From Methanobacterium sp. (GTDB lineage: Archaea; Methanobacteriota; Methanobacteria; Methanobacteriales; Methanobacteriaceae): DNA of 64,000 nucleotides. Made by a program: the position numbers and the translations under genes. The notes below the pieces were generated by a model. The model was given only the letters and a program-made list of their open reading frames with translations, was not told the DNA's origin and searched no databases. The DNA lies in the NCBI GenBank assembly GCA_030017655.1, contig JASEIM010000003.1, positions 422 to 64,421 on the forward strand, given 5' to 3'. Shown piece after piece: positions 16,731 to 25,831 of the stretch (the first letter of the stretch is position 1; each line of letters opens with the position of its first letter).

Positions 16731-17459
16731 TCACATCAACTTGCTAATATCCGTGTTCAACAGTTTCAAATATGTTTTATTCGCCCTTATAACGTCAAAG
16801 GTATCTATTTTATTTCTACCTTCTAATACCGCACTGCAACCAGATAAAAGCAGAATAAAAGCTTTTTCAGTTGCAGGAAAATCCCAATGAACATTTTTTC
16901 CTCCCCATTTATTGAAAGCCAATGTGAACAAAAAATTGCTGATATCATTAAGAAGCTTTTTAGCCTCTTTATCCTGCCATTTAACCTTACCCAACTTTTT
17001 AAAGAATTCCACTGTAGGTTGAGGTGTTTTTTGGTTTGAATCGAAGTTTTCCAATAATAACACTATCCGTGTGGCCATAGTTCCATTTTCTACCCCGTAT
17101 AGATCCTCTTGATAAATTTTATGAGCAGTGCGAATACTATAAAGGTCACCGATAAAAGTATAAATCACCCAAAAATGCTTTATGCCGATTAAAGGTGCTA
17201 AAGGAATACTCAAAGGAAACTTACTTAAATGTTTAGCTGCTAAAAGCTCTAAATCCGAATACTCATTATTCTTAGCACCATACCTCTTATCAACACTAGA
17301 ATCAATAGGATTATCCATATGGACAAGCTTTTCATAAATTTCATTCTCTTGTAATGATAATATCCCATCCACTACTTCTTTTAATCCTTCAACATTATTA
17401 AACTCATCTAAAACTTTATTAGCAACTTTATTAGTCGGTTCTGCACTAAATAATCCCAT
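16731..17459 (-). CDS. tandem paralogue C of an unrecognised helical family
   Basis: 242 residues, soluble. Opens MGLFSAEPTNKVANKVLDEF and GLKEVVDGILSLQ; middle KFPLSIPLAPLIGIKHFW, DLYSIRTAHKIYQ and LLENFDSNQKTPQPTVEFFKKLG; ends GCSAVLEGRNKIDTFD with ANKTYLKLLNTDI. It is the first small gene after the large surface protein. Its ribosome binding site GAGGTGG overlaps the stop region of that gene and stands 5 bases before the ATG at 17459, which indicates translational coupling. Position and tandem copies recall immunity genes behind a toxin-like protein, but no motif proves this. Confidence 0.68.
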   Translation of the reverse strand: MGLFSAEPTNKVANKVLDEFNNVEGLKEVVDGILSLQENEIYEKLVHMDNPIDSSVDKRYGAKNNEYSDLELLAAKHLSKFPLSIPLAPLIGIKHFWVIYTFIGDLYSIRTAHKIYQEDLYGVENGTMATRIVLLLENFDSNQKTPQPTVEFFKKLGKVKWQDKEAKKLLNDISNFLFTLAFNKWGGKNVHWDFPATEKAFILLLSGCSAVLEGRNKIDTFDVIRANKTYLKLLNTDISKLM

Positions 17460-17472
17460 ATTAACCACCTCA

Positions 17473-20400
17473 CTACCAGGGCCATCGAATTTTATTTTTA
17501 ATCCAGTTTACGGCTGAAGATACTGCTTTTTTAACAGTGCTTGCTACTTTCTTCACTGTATTTACAGCTTTGGTCACCACTTTCCTAACTGTAGTGATCA
17601 CCTTTTTAACAGTCTTTTTTACTGTGGTAACAGCTTTCTTAACAACTGTTTTAACATTGTTAATCACTTTATTTACAACCTTCTTAACTGTAGTCACAGC
17701 TTTAGGAATCTGTTGCTTAACTGTAGTAGTAATCTTATTGATCACATTTCCTATGCCGGTCTTCACAGCATTTACAGCCCGATTAATAAATTTTTTAGTT
17801 GAATCTGCTAAGTAATTGAGATTTCTGTTTAAAAAGCCTCCAATTTCACCATAAATATTCCATATTTTCTTAATAGGATCCGGACTAATCAAAAGATTAC
17901 CAAGTTCTCCTAAACCCCTCTTAAACTGAAAACTGCTGAAAGCAGTTGCAGCAGCGATTAATTTCTCATTACCAGTTAACTTAGCCAATCCCTTAAAAAT
18001 ATCTGCAACCCAACCCACAGGATTCGGAAGAAGAACATTCCCTATAAATCCCACAATATCCTGCAATCTTTCAGGGTTACGCAACCCAAACTTCTGAGTT
18101 AAATCACTCAAAAAATTTCCAAATTTACGTATTAACCAGTTTTCAGCAAGACTTATTCCTATTTTTATTCCTGCTTTTTCCAGTACTCCTGCCAAGAATT
18201 TGCCAACAATTGTTCCTGCTCTGCCAATGGGTATGATTGCTACCAGATTTAGCAAGAAATTGGCAATAGACATGTTTCCATTTTCGTCTATTCCAAAACC
18301 ATAGTAAAGTAATGCTTTAATGTTTTCTCCACCCCACATTTTATTCAAATTACTGTATCCATAGAAATGGTAGAAGTTAGTGTCAAAAAAGTCCCATATA
18401 TTACCAGTCTGCCATGCCTTTTGGCCCGCTTGTATAAGTTTATCCCAAGTATAAAACTGGAAACCAAAAGGATTAAAAGGACTATTCAAAATTCCTGCAA
18501 ATGGACCATATACAGACCCCTTATTATTATATTTCCATGCTTCATTACTGTCTCTGGCCAAGCCAGATAAAGGATTGTCATTACCCATTAAATAAGGTGT
18601 AAAAGGGCCAAAAATCGAAAATTCATTATAATTACCAGAACCAGTATTAATTTGACCATTACCAAGATTTCCATTATCCCCATAATTTCCATAATGATTC
18701 CCATTACCGTTTTGAGTAGAACCTCCAGAACCTGATCCTAAACCACCCCCAGAATTACCATAATGATTCCCATTAGAGTTCCCATTTCCAGAATTTAAAG
18801 GATTCCAATGACCCCAAGGATTAGGATAAACACTCAAAAGCAAGCTCGCATTATTATTAGTCATGTTAAGATCAGTTTGATTTCCTGAAACCATCACAGT
18901 ATTATTAATTAAACCAACATTCTCTACTTTCCCAGAAACGTTCAAATACACTATTGAACCACTTGTAAGGTTTCCAATACTCCACAATCCAGTAAAAGGA
19001 TTATAAGAATTAGAAGAGATACTAATATGTTTAAATCCATTAGGAATATAATAAGTTGTTTTAACTCCTGTAGCATCACTTGGACCATTATTTTTCACTG
19101 TAATCGTTAGTTTAACAGTATCCCCAACATGCAGTGAAGTATTGCTAGCATTTATTGTAATTGCAAGGTCAGCCCTTGTATTTACAGTTGTAGATTCGCT
19201 GCAAACATTATTAGCTGTGTTTAAATCAAGAGTATCTGAACTTACACTTACAATGTTGGTAATGGAACCATCAAGAGTCGGAGAAGGAATTTTACCTTTA
19301 ATCAAAACTGATTTTGAACTATTTACACTTAAAGTTCCTAAATTAAGTGATCCTGTCCAGTTACCCCACACACTTCCATTATCTAGTGAATACTGAATAT
19401 TTTGTAGTTGTGATGGAAATGTATCACTTAATATTGCATTTCTTGCATCAGATGGTCCCAGATTACTCACATTAATTGTATAGGTTAATTCTTCACCTGC
19501 TGAAACTGGATCCTGACTATCAGCTATTTTAATGGAAATATCTGCCACATTTGCTTTAACAGATAAATCATAGAGTATGGGTGATGTCTGGCCAGATATG
19601 ATCTGGAAGGTGACTAGGACTTGTAAATATCTTCCAGGTAATGTTGAACTTAGAATCATTCCATTTTGCGCTTCTTCCCAGTTTGACCAGCTTATTTTAT
19701 CATTACTACTTCTAACTTGGACTTCTAAGCTTGTATTCTCAGGTATAAAACTATTCCAAGAAATAACGCCCCAAGGAAGATTATTCACACCAGAATCATG
19801 TGTTATGGTCCATGTTCCAAGTTTTGTGGTTATTGTACGTGATATTGCGCCAGTCATATCACTGTAACCATAATGAAGCCCTCCAGGGATTCTTTTTGAT
19901 AATTCTATGGTATTTGTGGCTGGATTTATTCTTTTAATGTATTCATCACCATAATTAACTACCCACACTTTGCCATCAGCATCCATAGATAAGCCTGTTG
20001 GAGTATTTCCAACATTTATTGTGGCTTTTAAAACTCCATCATTAGAATATCTGGTTACTGTACCTGCAAGTGAGTTTGCAATCCAAATATCTCCATCATC
20101 TGTAACCGTAATACCTCTAGATTGCGTTGGACAGCTTTTTGTCCATTCTATTGTACCTGTTAATGTATCAATTTTTGTGAGTTTAGAATCTGTCCATCCT
20201 GAGACAAAAAGATGATTGTTTCTATCAATTCCAAGCCCATAAACAAAATGACCCACATTTATTTTTGTAAATGAGTTAGTTTTCGGATCTAATCTAAGTA
20301 CATTAGTTCCATTATGGCCAGAAGACCATATAATTCCATTTTGATCAATTATAACACCATAAGAAGTATGAGCTACTGGTGAAACATCAACAGTCTTAAT

Positions 20401-21090
20401 AATTTGCCCATTAGAACCATTTATATAATAGAACTTCATTGTTGCATAAGTTCCAACCCATATGTTATTTTGAGCATCGACTGCAACTCCTCTAGGCCCC
20501 GGATTATATGAATCATTAGCGTAACTTCCCGTGTATTGTCCCGGAACATAAGTACCTTCTTTTCCGGGGATTAGAATAATATCATAAATGACACATTCAT
20601 CAGCGCCCCATGCAAGTAATTCAGCCCCACTAATCACCCCATCATCATTTAAATCTCTGGAAGTCTCAATAACACCATTCCTATTTCGGTCAATGTATCC
20701 TCCATTTTCATATAATCCAATTTTAACTGCTGTACCCGTCTGTCTGTTTGCAACCCAGCAATTTCCCTGAAGATCAACTGTTGTTCTTGAAGGTGAAGAA
20801 TATGAATAAGGACTTACACGATAACGAGCCAGTTCCCTACCAGTTCGTGTATCTATCTTTGAAACTGTTCCATTGTTACTATTAGGAACCCAAATAAAAG
20901 GAATAGTTGTTGGCGGATTAGAAATCTGTAATTGATTGTGAGTAGTGTTATGCTCTAATCCTGCCATTGTCCCATTATCAAAATCAATATCATTAGTATA
21001 ATCATAATTAAAATTAGATGCAAAAGCAGAATTGCAAAATATCATTGTAAATAATGATATAAAGATTAAAAATATTAATTGCCACTTCAT
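17473..21090 (-). CDS. large secreted surface protein: beta-propeller, two DUF11 domains, cationic repeat tail
   Basis: 1205 residues. A signal peptide (LIFLIFISLFTMIF then AFAS) covers residues 1-25. Residues about 45-420 form an NHL/virginiamycin-lyase-like beta-propeller (TPTGLSMDADGKVWVVNYG). An EF-hand or dockerin-like insert DLNDDGVISGAEL is near residue 145. Two DUF11 beta-sandwich repeats begin near 514 and 638 (LTYTINVSNLGPSDA; LTITVKNNGPSDATG). A Gly/Asn/Ser linker spans about 753-810. A helical region (about 870-1100) precedes three 22-residue Lys/Val/Thr repeats (1130-1195) and the end WIKNKIRWPW. No sorting signal or stalk anchor is seen. The N-terminal part resembles Methanobacteriales adhesin-like proteins; the tail is unusual. 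First gene of a five-gene operon. Confidence 0.75.
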   Translation of the reverse strand: MKWQLIFLIFISLFTMIFCNSAFASNFNYDYTNDIDFDNGTMAGLEHNTTHNQLQISNPPTTIPFIWVPNSNNGTVSKIDTRTGRELARYRVSPYSYSSPSRTTVDLQGNCWVANRQTGTAVKIGLYENGGYIDRNRNGVIETSRDLNDDGVISGAELLAWGADECVIYDIILIPGKEGTYVPGQYTGSYANDSYNPGPRGVAVDAQNNIWVGTYATMKFYYINGSNGQIIKTVDVSPVAHTSYGVIIDQNGIIWSSGHNGTNVLRLDPKTNSFTKINVGHFVYGLGIDRNNHLFVSGWTDSKLTKIDTLTGTIEWTKSCPTQSRGITVTDDGDIWIANSLAGTVTRYSNDGVLKATINVGNTPTGLSMDADGKVWVVNYGDEYIKRINPATNTIELSKRIPGGLHYGYSDMTGAISRTITTKLGTWTITHDSGVNNLPWGVISWNSFIPENTSLEVQVRSSNDKISWSNWEEAQNGMILSSTLPGRYLQVLVTFQIISGQTSPILYDLSVKANVADISIKIADSQDPVSAGEELTYTINVSNLGPSDARNAILSDTFPSQLQNIQYSLDNGSVWGNWTGSLNLGTLSVNSSKSVLIKGKIPSPTLDGSITNIVSVSSDTLDLNTANNVCSESTTVNTRADLAITINASNTSLHVGDTVKLTITVKNNGPSDATGVKTTYYIPNGFKHISISSNSYNPFTGLWSIGNLTSGSIVYLNVSGKVENVGLINNTVMVSGNQTDLNMTNNNASLLLSVYPNPWGHWNPLNSGNGNSNGNHYGNSGGGLGSGSGGSTQNGNGNHYGNYGDNGNLGNGQINTGSGNYNEFSIFGPFTPYLMGNDNPLSGLARDSNEAWKYNNKGSVYGPFAGILNSPFNPFGFQFYTWDKLIQAGQKAWQTGNIWDFFDTNFYHFYGYSNLNKMWGGENIKALLYYGFGIDENGNMSIANFLLNLVAIIPIGRAGTIVGKFLAGVLEKAGIKIGISLAENWLIRKFGNFLSDLTQKFGLRNPERLQDIVGFIGNVLLPNPVGWVADIFKGLAKLTGNEKLIAAATAFSSFQFKRGLGELGNLLISPDPIKKIWNIYGEIGGFLNRNLNYLADSTKKFINRAVNAVKTGIGNVINKITTTVKQQIPKAVTTVKKVVNKVINNVKTVVKKAVTTVKKTVKKVITTVRKVVTKAVNTVKKVASTVKKAVSSAVNWIKNKIRWPW
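17506..17703 (-). repeat. three tandem 66-base units coding 22-residue cationic repeats
   Basis: Residues 1130-1151, 1152-1173 and 1174-1195 of the surface protein align without gaps. Each starts KAV(T/N)TVKK and carries Val at regular i, i+3/4 spacing with Lys between, so each is an amphipathic helix built from two 11-residue units. The same layout is known in apolipoproteins and other membrane-surface-binding helices. DNA units have diverged, so duplication is not recent. Confidence 0.75.
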
Positions 21091-21646
21091 ATTGATTTCC
21101 CATTTAATTAATTATTAATTAAGAATCATACTTATATCATAAAAAGCCTTTCTCTTTTATGACAAATGGTAATCTTTATATATAAAAGTAATACAATATT
21201 ATTAATTTAATTGCATTAAAAACGTATTTAAAGATCATTTATAGTTTTAATATAAATATTTAAATTCTAATGATCAAAAAGAATTGTATTATTCATTATA
21301 TCATTCTAAAATCAAATATATTACACATGATTAATTATAAATTATAATTAGTAAATTTATATCCAAAAATAAGGTTTATAAATGTTATAAAATAAAACTT
21401 ATGAGATTATACAGTTATTTGTACTTAAGTATATAAATTATCATAATACATTTAAACTTTTTAAATCTAAAACAACAATATAATTTATTTAAAGTAAAAA
21501 TAATTGATTTTATCATATATTAATAAGATAAATTAATACTAAAGATAGTGTACACTTCTAAGATCCATTTAAGTAAAACGGTTAATAGATAAATTCAATA
21601 GCTCCTTGGAATAAATAAAAATCATTACATTATAGGGATCATAATT
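21091..21646. promoter_or_regulatory. long AT-rich divergent intergenic region
   Basis: About 555 bases of extremely AT-rich DNA with no ORF worth reporting. For the surface protein a TATA-like TTTATATATAAA is at 21175-21186, which gives a leader of about 60 bases. For the plus-strand dehydrogenase a TATA-like AATAAATAAAAATC lies near 21612. The length is large for the window and may hold regulatory sites for the surface-protein operon; I see no clear palindrome. Confidence 0.4.
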
Positions 21647-22627
21647 ATGATCGTAGTTACAGGAGCAACAGGACATCTTGGAAACGTACTTGTTAGAAAA
21701 TTATTAGAAAATAGAGAAAATGTAAAGGTAGTAGCTCGCTCTTCTGCTGATCTTAATCCACTTAAAGGACTGGAAGTTGAAATTGTAGAAGGAGATATTC
21801 AAGATGTTAATTCACTGATTAATGCTTTCCAAGGAGCCGAAATAGTATACCATCTTGCAGGAATTGTTTCTATACTGCCCGATACCGATGGACACTTACA
21901 CCGAGTAAACGTTATAGGAACCCGTAATGTAGTTGATGCTTGCCTTAAAACTGGTGTAAAGCGTTTGGTTTATACGAGTTCAATCCATGCTCTAAAAGAA
22001 CCGCCACGCGGCATTCCAATTGACGAGACTTGTTCGTTTGAACCTCAATATTCAAGAGGTGGTTACGATCAGTCTAAAGCTCGTGCATCGCTTGAAGTTT
22101 TAAAAGGAGTTGAAAAAGGTCTTGATGCTGTTTTGGTTTGTCCAAGTGGTGTGATAGGTCCTTATGATTATAGAATTTCTCAGATGGGACAGTTATTTGT
22201 GAATTTTTTAAAGGGTAGTCAAATAGCATATGTTGATGGGGCTTATGATTTTGTTGATGTTAGAGATGTTGCAGATGGGATTATTCTTGCCTCAAGATAT
22301 GGTAGAAGTAGTGAAACCTATATTTTATCAGGCGAAACAATTACAGTTCACGATTTAATGAAGTATCTTGAAGAAATTACTGGAATGAACGCACCAAAGT
22401 TTAAAATGCCATTATGGTTTGTAAAAGCCGTTTCTAAATTTTCTCCAATATATTACAAATTTAGTAAGAGTAAACCACTGTTTACTGGTTATTCTATTGA
22501 AGTATTAAATAGTAATTGTGAAATAAGTTCTAAAAAAGCTAAAGATGAGCTTGGTTTTTCACCTCGCCCTATAAAAGAATCTATTAAGGATTCTGTGGAA
22601 TGGTTTAAGAGAAATAATTATGTTTAA
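21647..22627 (+). CDS. NAD-dependent epimerase/dehydratase (extended SDR)
   Basis: 326 residues. N-terminal dinucleotide motif VTGATGHLGN, then VEGDIQD for the adenine side, YHLAGIVS, YTSSIHAL and the catalytic YDQSK (YxxxK). The overall pattern is that of dihydroflavonol-4-reductase-like or 3-beta-hydroxysteroid-dehydrogenase-like reductases, used widely as a label; the substrate in a methanogen is unknown. Monocistronic, between a divergent surface-protein gene and convergent ribB. Bacterial relatives are common, so transfer is possible. Confidence 0.82.
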   Translation: MIVVTGATGHLGNVLVRKLLENRENVKVVARSSADLNPLKGLEVEIVEGDIQDVNSLINAFQGAEIVYHLAGIVSILPDTDGHLHRVNVIGTRNVVDACLKTGVKRLVYTSSIHALKEPPRGIPIDETCSFEPQYSRGGYDQSKARASLEVLKGVEKGLDAVLVCPSGVIGPYDYRISQMGQLFVNFLKGSQIAYVDGAYDFVDVRDVADGIILASRYGRSSETYILSGETITVHDLMKYLEEITGMNAPKFKMPLWFVKAVSKFSPIYYKFSKSKPLFTGYSIEVLNSNCEISSKKAKDELGFSPRPIKESIKDSVEWFKRNNYV

Positions 22628-22636
22628 AATAAAAAC

Positions 22637-22687
22637 AAACCTGAGATATCAGGTTTAAATATTAATAATAAAACTATTATTTTTTTT
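22637..22687. terminator. hairpin plus T-run between convergent genes
   Basis: Perfect 8-bp stem AAACCTGA (22637-22644) / TCAGGTTT (22649-22656) with a GATA loop, ten bases after the dehydrogenase stop, followed by a T7 run at 22681-22687. Resembles a terminator; the T-run is distant, so the hairpin could instead stabilise the 3' end. Confidence 0.45.
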
Positions 22688-23339
22688 ATTTTGAGTTCTG
22701 TTCAATATTTTTACGATAATTAACCAGATCTTCAACTGTAACTACTGGCATGTCATGTTTTATGGCAAAATTTACTATTTCTGGCATACGTGCCATTGTT
22801 CCATCATAATTAGTAAGCTCACAGAGCACACCACATGGTTTTAACCCTGCTAAACTCATCATATCAACAACGGATTCTGTATGTCCTCTGCGTTCCAGTA
22901 CACCTCCTGGACGAGCTCTTAGTGGAAATACATGCCCTGGCCTGTGAAGATCTTCAGGTCTTGCATTATCTGCAATAGCAGTTTTAATTGTTTTAACTCT
23001 ATCATATGCTGATACACCAGTAGTAACTCCTTCTGCAGCTTCAATAGATACTGTAAACGCTGTTTTAAATCGGCTGGAGTTATTTTTTACCATCATTGGT
23101 AATCCTAGCTCATTTACTTTTTCATCAGTTAGGCATAAGCAGACAATACCACTGCATTCTCGAATTAAAATAGCCATTTGGGCTTCAGTAAGAGATTCTG
23201 CAGCAAAAATTATGTCGCCTTCATTTTCTCTTTGTTCATCATCGGTAACTATTACGCCCTGGCCACAACGCAAGGAATTTAGAGCATTTTCCACTCTGCC
23301 CACTGAGTTACCAAATTGTGCCAGTAAATCTTGATTCAT
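22686..23339 (-). CDS. ribB: 3,4-dihydroxy-2-butanone 4-phosphate synthase, bacterial type
   Basis: 217 residues, the same length as Escherichia coli RibB, and with the same start (MNQ.LL..FG...RVENAL). Key regions DDEQRENEGD (acidic metal site), RPGHVFPLRA, RRGHTES and GVLCELTNYDGTMAR are all present. It converts ribulose 5-phosphate to the four-carbon riboflavin precursor. The ATG at 23339 has a perfect AAAGGAGGT 9 bases upstream; an open frame extends beyond it into the riboswitch and is not translated. The close match to proteobacterial-type RibB rather than the usual archaeal form, together with the FMN riboswitch, points to acquisition from a bacterium. Confidence 0.92.
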   Translation of the reverse strand: MNQDLLAQFGNSVGRVENALNSLRCGQGVIVTDDEQRENEGDIIFAAESLTEAQMAILIRECSGIVCLCLTDEKVNELGLPMMVKNNSSRFKTAFTVSIEAAEGVTTGVSAYDRVKTIKTAIADNARPEDLHRPGHVFPLRARPGGVLERRGHTESVVDMMSLAGLKPCGVLCELTNYDGTMARMPEIVNFAIKHDMPVVTVEDLVNYRKNIEQNSK

Positions 23340-23445
23340 GGTAGTAAAACCTCCTTTAAGTTGACTTACATGAATCAGGGCAAAAATAACATAGACTAGT
23401 CTAAGAGTAAATACACTACAAGTGATAAAAACTTTGTAGACATTC

Positions 23446-23590
23446 CTATTCTCTCCCATCCGGACTTTCACCGTCGGCTCTGGATTTTCACCAGATCTGC
23501 TGACCTCCTTTAATAAAAAGAAGCGCTCGCGGGCTTCCCAATATAAATCAGGATACCGCCGGTAGGGAATTTCACCCTGCCCTGAGAATA
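23446..23590 (-). promoter_or_regulatory. FMN riboswitch (RFN element) upstream of ribB
   Basis: Read on the minus strand from 23590, the conserved RFN blocks appear in order: CTCAGGGCAGGGTGAAATTC, CCCTACCGGCGGT, AGCCCGCGAGCGC, GGTCAGCAGATCTGGTG, AATCCAGAGCCGACGGT and AAAGTCCGGATGGGAGAG. Helix P1 closes ATTCTC (23588-23583) with GAGAAT (23453-23448). A TATA-like TCTTATAAAAAA at about 23607-23618 places transcription start at the 5' edge of the aptamer. About 105 bases separate the aptamer from ribB; they contain a 12-bp palindrome TAGACTAGTCTA (23392-23403), a bulged hairpin near 23415-23440 and the strong ribosome binding site. Whether FMN acts on termination or translation cannot be read directly. 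Confidence 0.95.
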
Positions 23591-23665
23591 AGTCATTGGT
23601 ATATCATTTTTTATAAGATAAAAAACTTTCGAAGTTAACTGAAATAAAAAATTAAAAAATATTTT

Positions 23666-24802
23666 TTAAATTAATTTTTCCACAATTTCCTTAAATGAAT
23701 CTGCAATGTAATTTATCTGTTCTTCACTGAATCCATAAACACTACATTTAAACCATTTAGTCTGCCCACGTTTTATCCCCACGATATTTCTCTTTTTAAG
23801 TTCTTCATATAGGAAAAAGCCTCTTCGCGGATGTTTTTCGGCAATTTTATCGAAAATTGGAGTTTCAAATCGGGTGAGGTCATGGTCTTTAGGTCTTGTA
23901 CCAATTTGTTTTATGCCTTCAATTTCTTCCATTTGTCTTACAAAATTTCTAGTCTTATTCACTTCTTCATCCCAATTCTCGACCCTCTCTGCAACATAAG
24001 ATAGTGATGCCATCAAAGTGACTATTGGTGCTCCTCTACTGGTACATCCAAGCATCTCAATCTCCTTAACTTGATGTCTTTTAGAAACCTGAAGCACTTT
24101 ATCTGCATATTCTTCTCTCATTCCAAGCACGCCGATTGGTCCTGAGGCTGCCATGCTTTTATGACCACTTCCAACCACAAAATCCATGTTCAGATCTTTA
24201 GCATCAATAGGTAACCTTCCCATAGAATAAGCACAATTTAAAATGATTGGAACACCTTTTTCATGCGTTATATTTCCTATTTTCTTTGCATCTGTTAAAT
24301 TACCGTAATCACCATCAACATGGGTAAGTAATGCAAGTTTAACGTCTGTTCCTTTATCAATAGCATTTTCTAAAGTTTCCTTATAACTTTTAGGGGTTAT
24401 CTTATACTCTGGATGTTCGTTATTTGGAACTTCAATCATTTTAAGCCCATTTCGCTCTGCAGCAAGATGGGTGGTGTAATGTGCATTTCCATCTACAATT
24501 ACGGTATCTCCCGGATCACATAAGGCATGCATTATGGCAAATTTACTTTCTCTCGCCCCATGAGTGGTTCTAACTTCATCAACATTGATAAATTGAGCTA
24601 AATCATCTAAAAATCCAGTAATTGAGGGGGCAGGTATCTGATCCAGTCTTCCAGCACAGTAATCACAGACACTGTAACCATCAGAATATTCTAATAGGGC
24701 TTTTTTTGCTTCAACAGGCAAAATTCCTCCGCGCTGAAGAGGATTTAGATTTAAATTGTCTCTTTCTGTACTTCTTGTAAGTCCATAGTCCTTGCATTCC
24801 AT
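23666..24802 (-). CDS. pscS: O-phosphoseryl-tRNA:Cys-tRNA synthase (SepCysS)
   Basis: 378 residues, PLP-dependent. The PLP lysine is in GSGHKSMAASGP (about K215). CDYC near residues 46-49 and the later LGCTSRG supply the cysteines known to carry sulfur in this family. It turns Sep-tRNA(Cys) into Cys-tRNA(Cys), the usual route to cysteine in methanogens, with SepRS elsewhere. The ATG at 24802 follows CGTGAT; the GTG nine bases up is part of that site. It lies 40 bases downstream of a thioredoxin reductase gene on the same strand, which could supply reducing power for persulfide chemistry (inference). Confidence 0.93.
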   Translation of the reverse strand: MECKDYGLTRSTERDNLNLNPLQRGGILPVEAKKALLEYSDGYSVCDYCAGRLDQIPAPSITGFLDDLAQFINVDEVRTTHGARESKFAIMHALCDPGDTVIVDGNAHYTTHLAAERNGLKMIEVPNNEHPEYKITPKSYKETLENAIDKGTDVKLALLTHVDGDYGNLTDAKKIGNITHEKGVPIILNCAYSMGRLPIDAKDLNMDFVVGSGHKSMAASGPIGVLGMREEYADKVLQVSKRHQVKEIEMLGCTSRGAPIVTLMASLSYVAERVENWDEEVNKTRNFVRQMEEIEGIKQIGTRPKDHDLTRFETPIFDKIAEKHPRRGFFLYEELKKRNIVGIKRGQTKWFKCSVYGFSEEQINYIADSFKEIVEKLI

Positions 24803-24842
24803 TATAATCACGTATCAGTATTTTCTAATTAAGTATTCTCTT

Positions 24843-25754
24843 TTATTTTTGTAGGTCGTCGTATGCAGACAATGCTGCTACTGCACCTTCTGCACATGCC
24901 ACAACCCATTGATTAATTCCCCCAGTAATATCTCCTGCAGCATATATTCTAGGTATATTAGTTCTATGGCTTTTATCAGTTACAATATATCCTGGTTTAT
25001 TTAATTCTATTCCGATATCTTTTGCTAAGCTGTTAAAGGGTATTTCTCCCACTGCTATAAATATTCCATCTATGTCATATTCTCCTTTTTCACCAGTTTT
25101 TCTGTTTTGCAGAACTACTTTTTCTACAACTTTATCTCCCTTTATTTCATCCACAACAGTATCCCATATTATTGGAATTTCTTTTTCTTCTAATTTTTCA
25201 TGCAGATATTTTTCTGCCCTGAGTTCATCTCTTCTATGAACGACAGCAACATAAGAGCCGATATTATCCAGATATAATGCCCCCTGGGCTGCTGTATTTC
25301 CTCCACCAATTGTTAGAATTCTTTTACCGACAAATAGGGGCCCATCGCAAACTGCACAGTAAAAAACACCCCTTCCAAGGAACTCAGATTCACCGGAAAC
25401 TCCTAATTTTCTGTGGGTGGTTCCTGTGCATAAAATCACTGATCTGGCCTTATAATCATTTTTCTGGGAGGATACTATTATTTCATCCTCGTTTTTTATC
25501 TCTATTTTCTGGACTTCTTCAAGTTCATTGATTCTGGCATATTTTAATGTCTGTTTTTTGGTATATTCTATTAATTGTCTGCCTGGAATTAATTCAAATC
25601 CGGGATAATTCTCCATATTAGGAACCATTAATGCTGCCCCACCAATAACACCTTTTTCAAGAATTAAGGTTTTTAATCCCTGTCTCCCGGCATAAATTCC
25701 TGCCGTTAATCCTGCAGGCCCTGATCCTACGATAATAACATCATATTCGTCCAT
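24843..25754 (-). CDS. trxB: thioredoxin reductase
   Basis: 303 residues, FAD/NAD(P)-binding fold. FAD motif GSGPAGLTAGIYAGR at the N-terminus, redox-active pair C133-C136 in FYCAVCDGP, second dinucleotide motif GGGNTAAQGAL and C-terminal FAD motif YAAGDITGG. The residues before the NADPH motif do not reveal whether the donor is NADPH, NADH or F420H2; methanogens use more than one. ATG preceded by GGTGGTT. Sits between gatE and SepCysS on the same strand. Confidence 0.92.
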   Translation of the reverse strand: MDEYDVIIVGSGPAGLTAGIYAGRQGLKTLILEKGVIGGAALMVPNMENYPGFELIPGRQLIEYTKKQTLKYARINELEEVQKIEIKNEDEIIVSSQKNDYKARSVILCTGTTHRKLGVSGESEFLGRGVFYCAVCDGPLFVGKRILTIGGGNTAAQGALYLDNIGSYVAVVHRRDELRAEKYLHEKLEEKEIPIIWDTVVDEIKGDKVVEKVVLQNRKTGEKGEYDIDGIFIAVGEIPFNSLAKDIGIELNKPGYIVTDKSHRTNIPRIYAAGDITGGINQWVVACAEGAVAALSAYDDLQK

Positions 25755-25831
25755 TTAACCACCATAATATTTTGCTAAATATGGCTCTTTTAATTACTCA
25801 AATGATTTTATCTGACTTTTTTAGATTTTCT

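Noticed and set aside
16007..17459. Lipoprotein signal suggested by the conserved GCSAV motif in the paralogues
   Set aside because: The motif is near the C-terminus, not after an N-terminal hydrophobic segment, so it cannot be a lipobox.
23340..23471. N-terminal extension of RibB to an ATG at 23471
   Set aside because: It would translate the 3' part of the FMN riboswitch; the perfect Shine-Dalgarno site and family start are at 23339.
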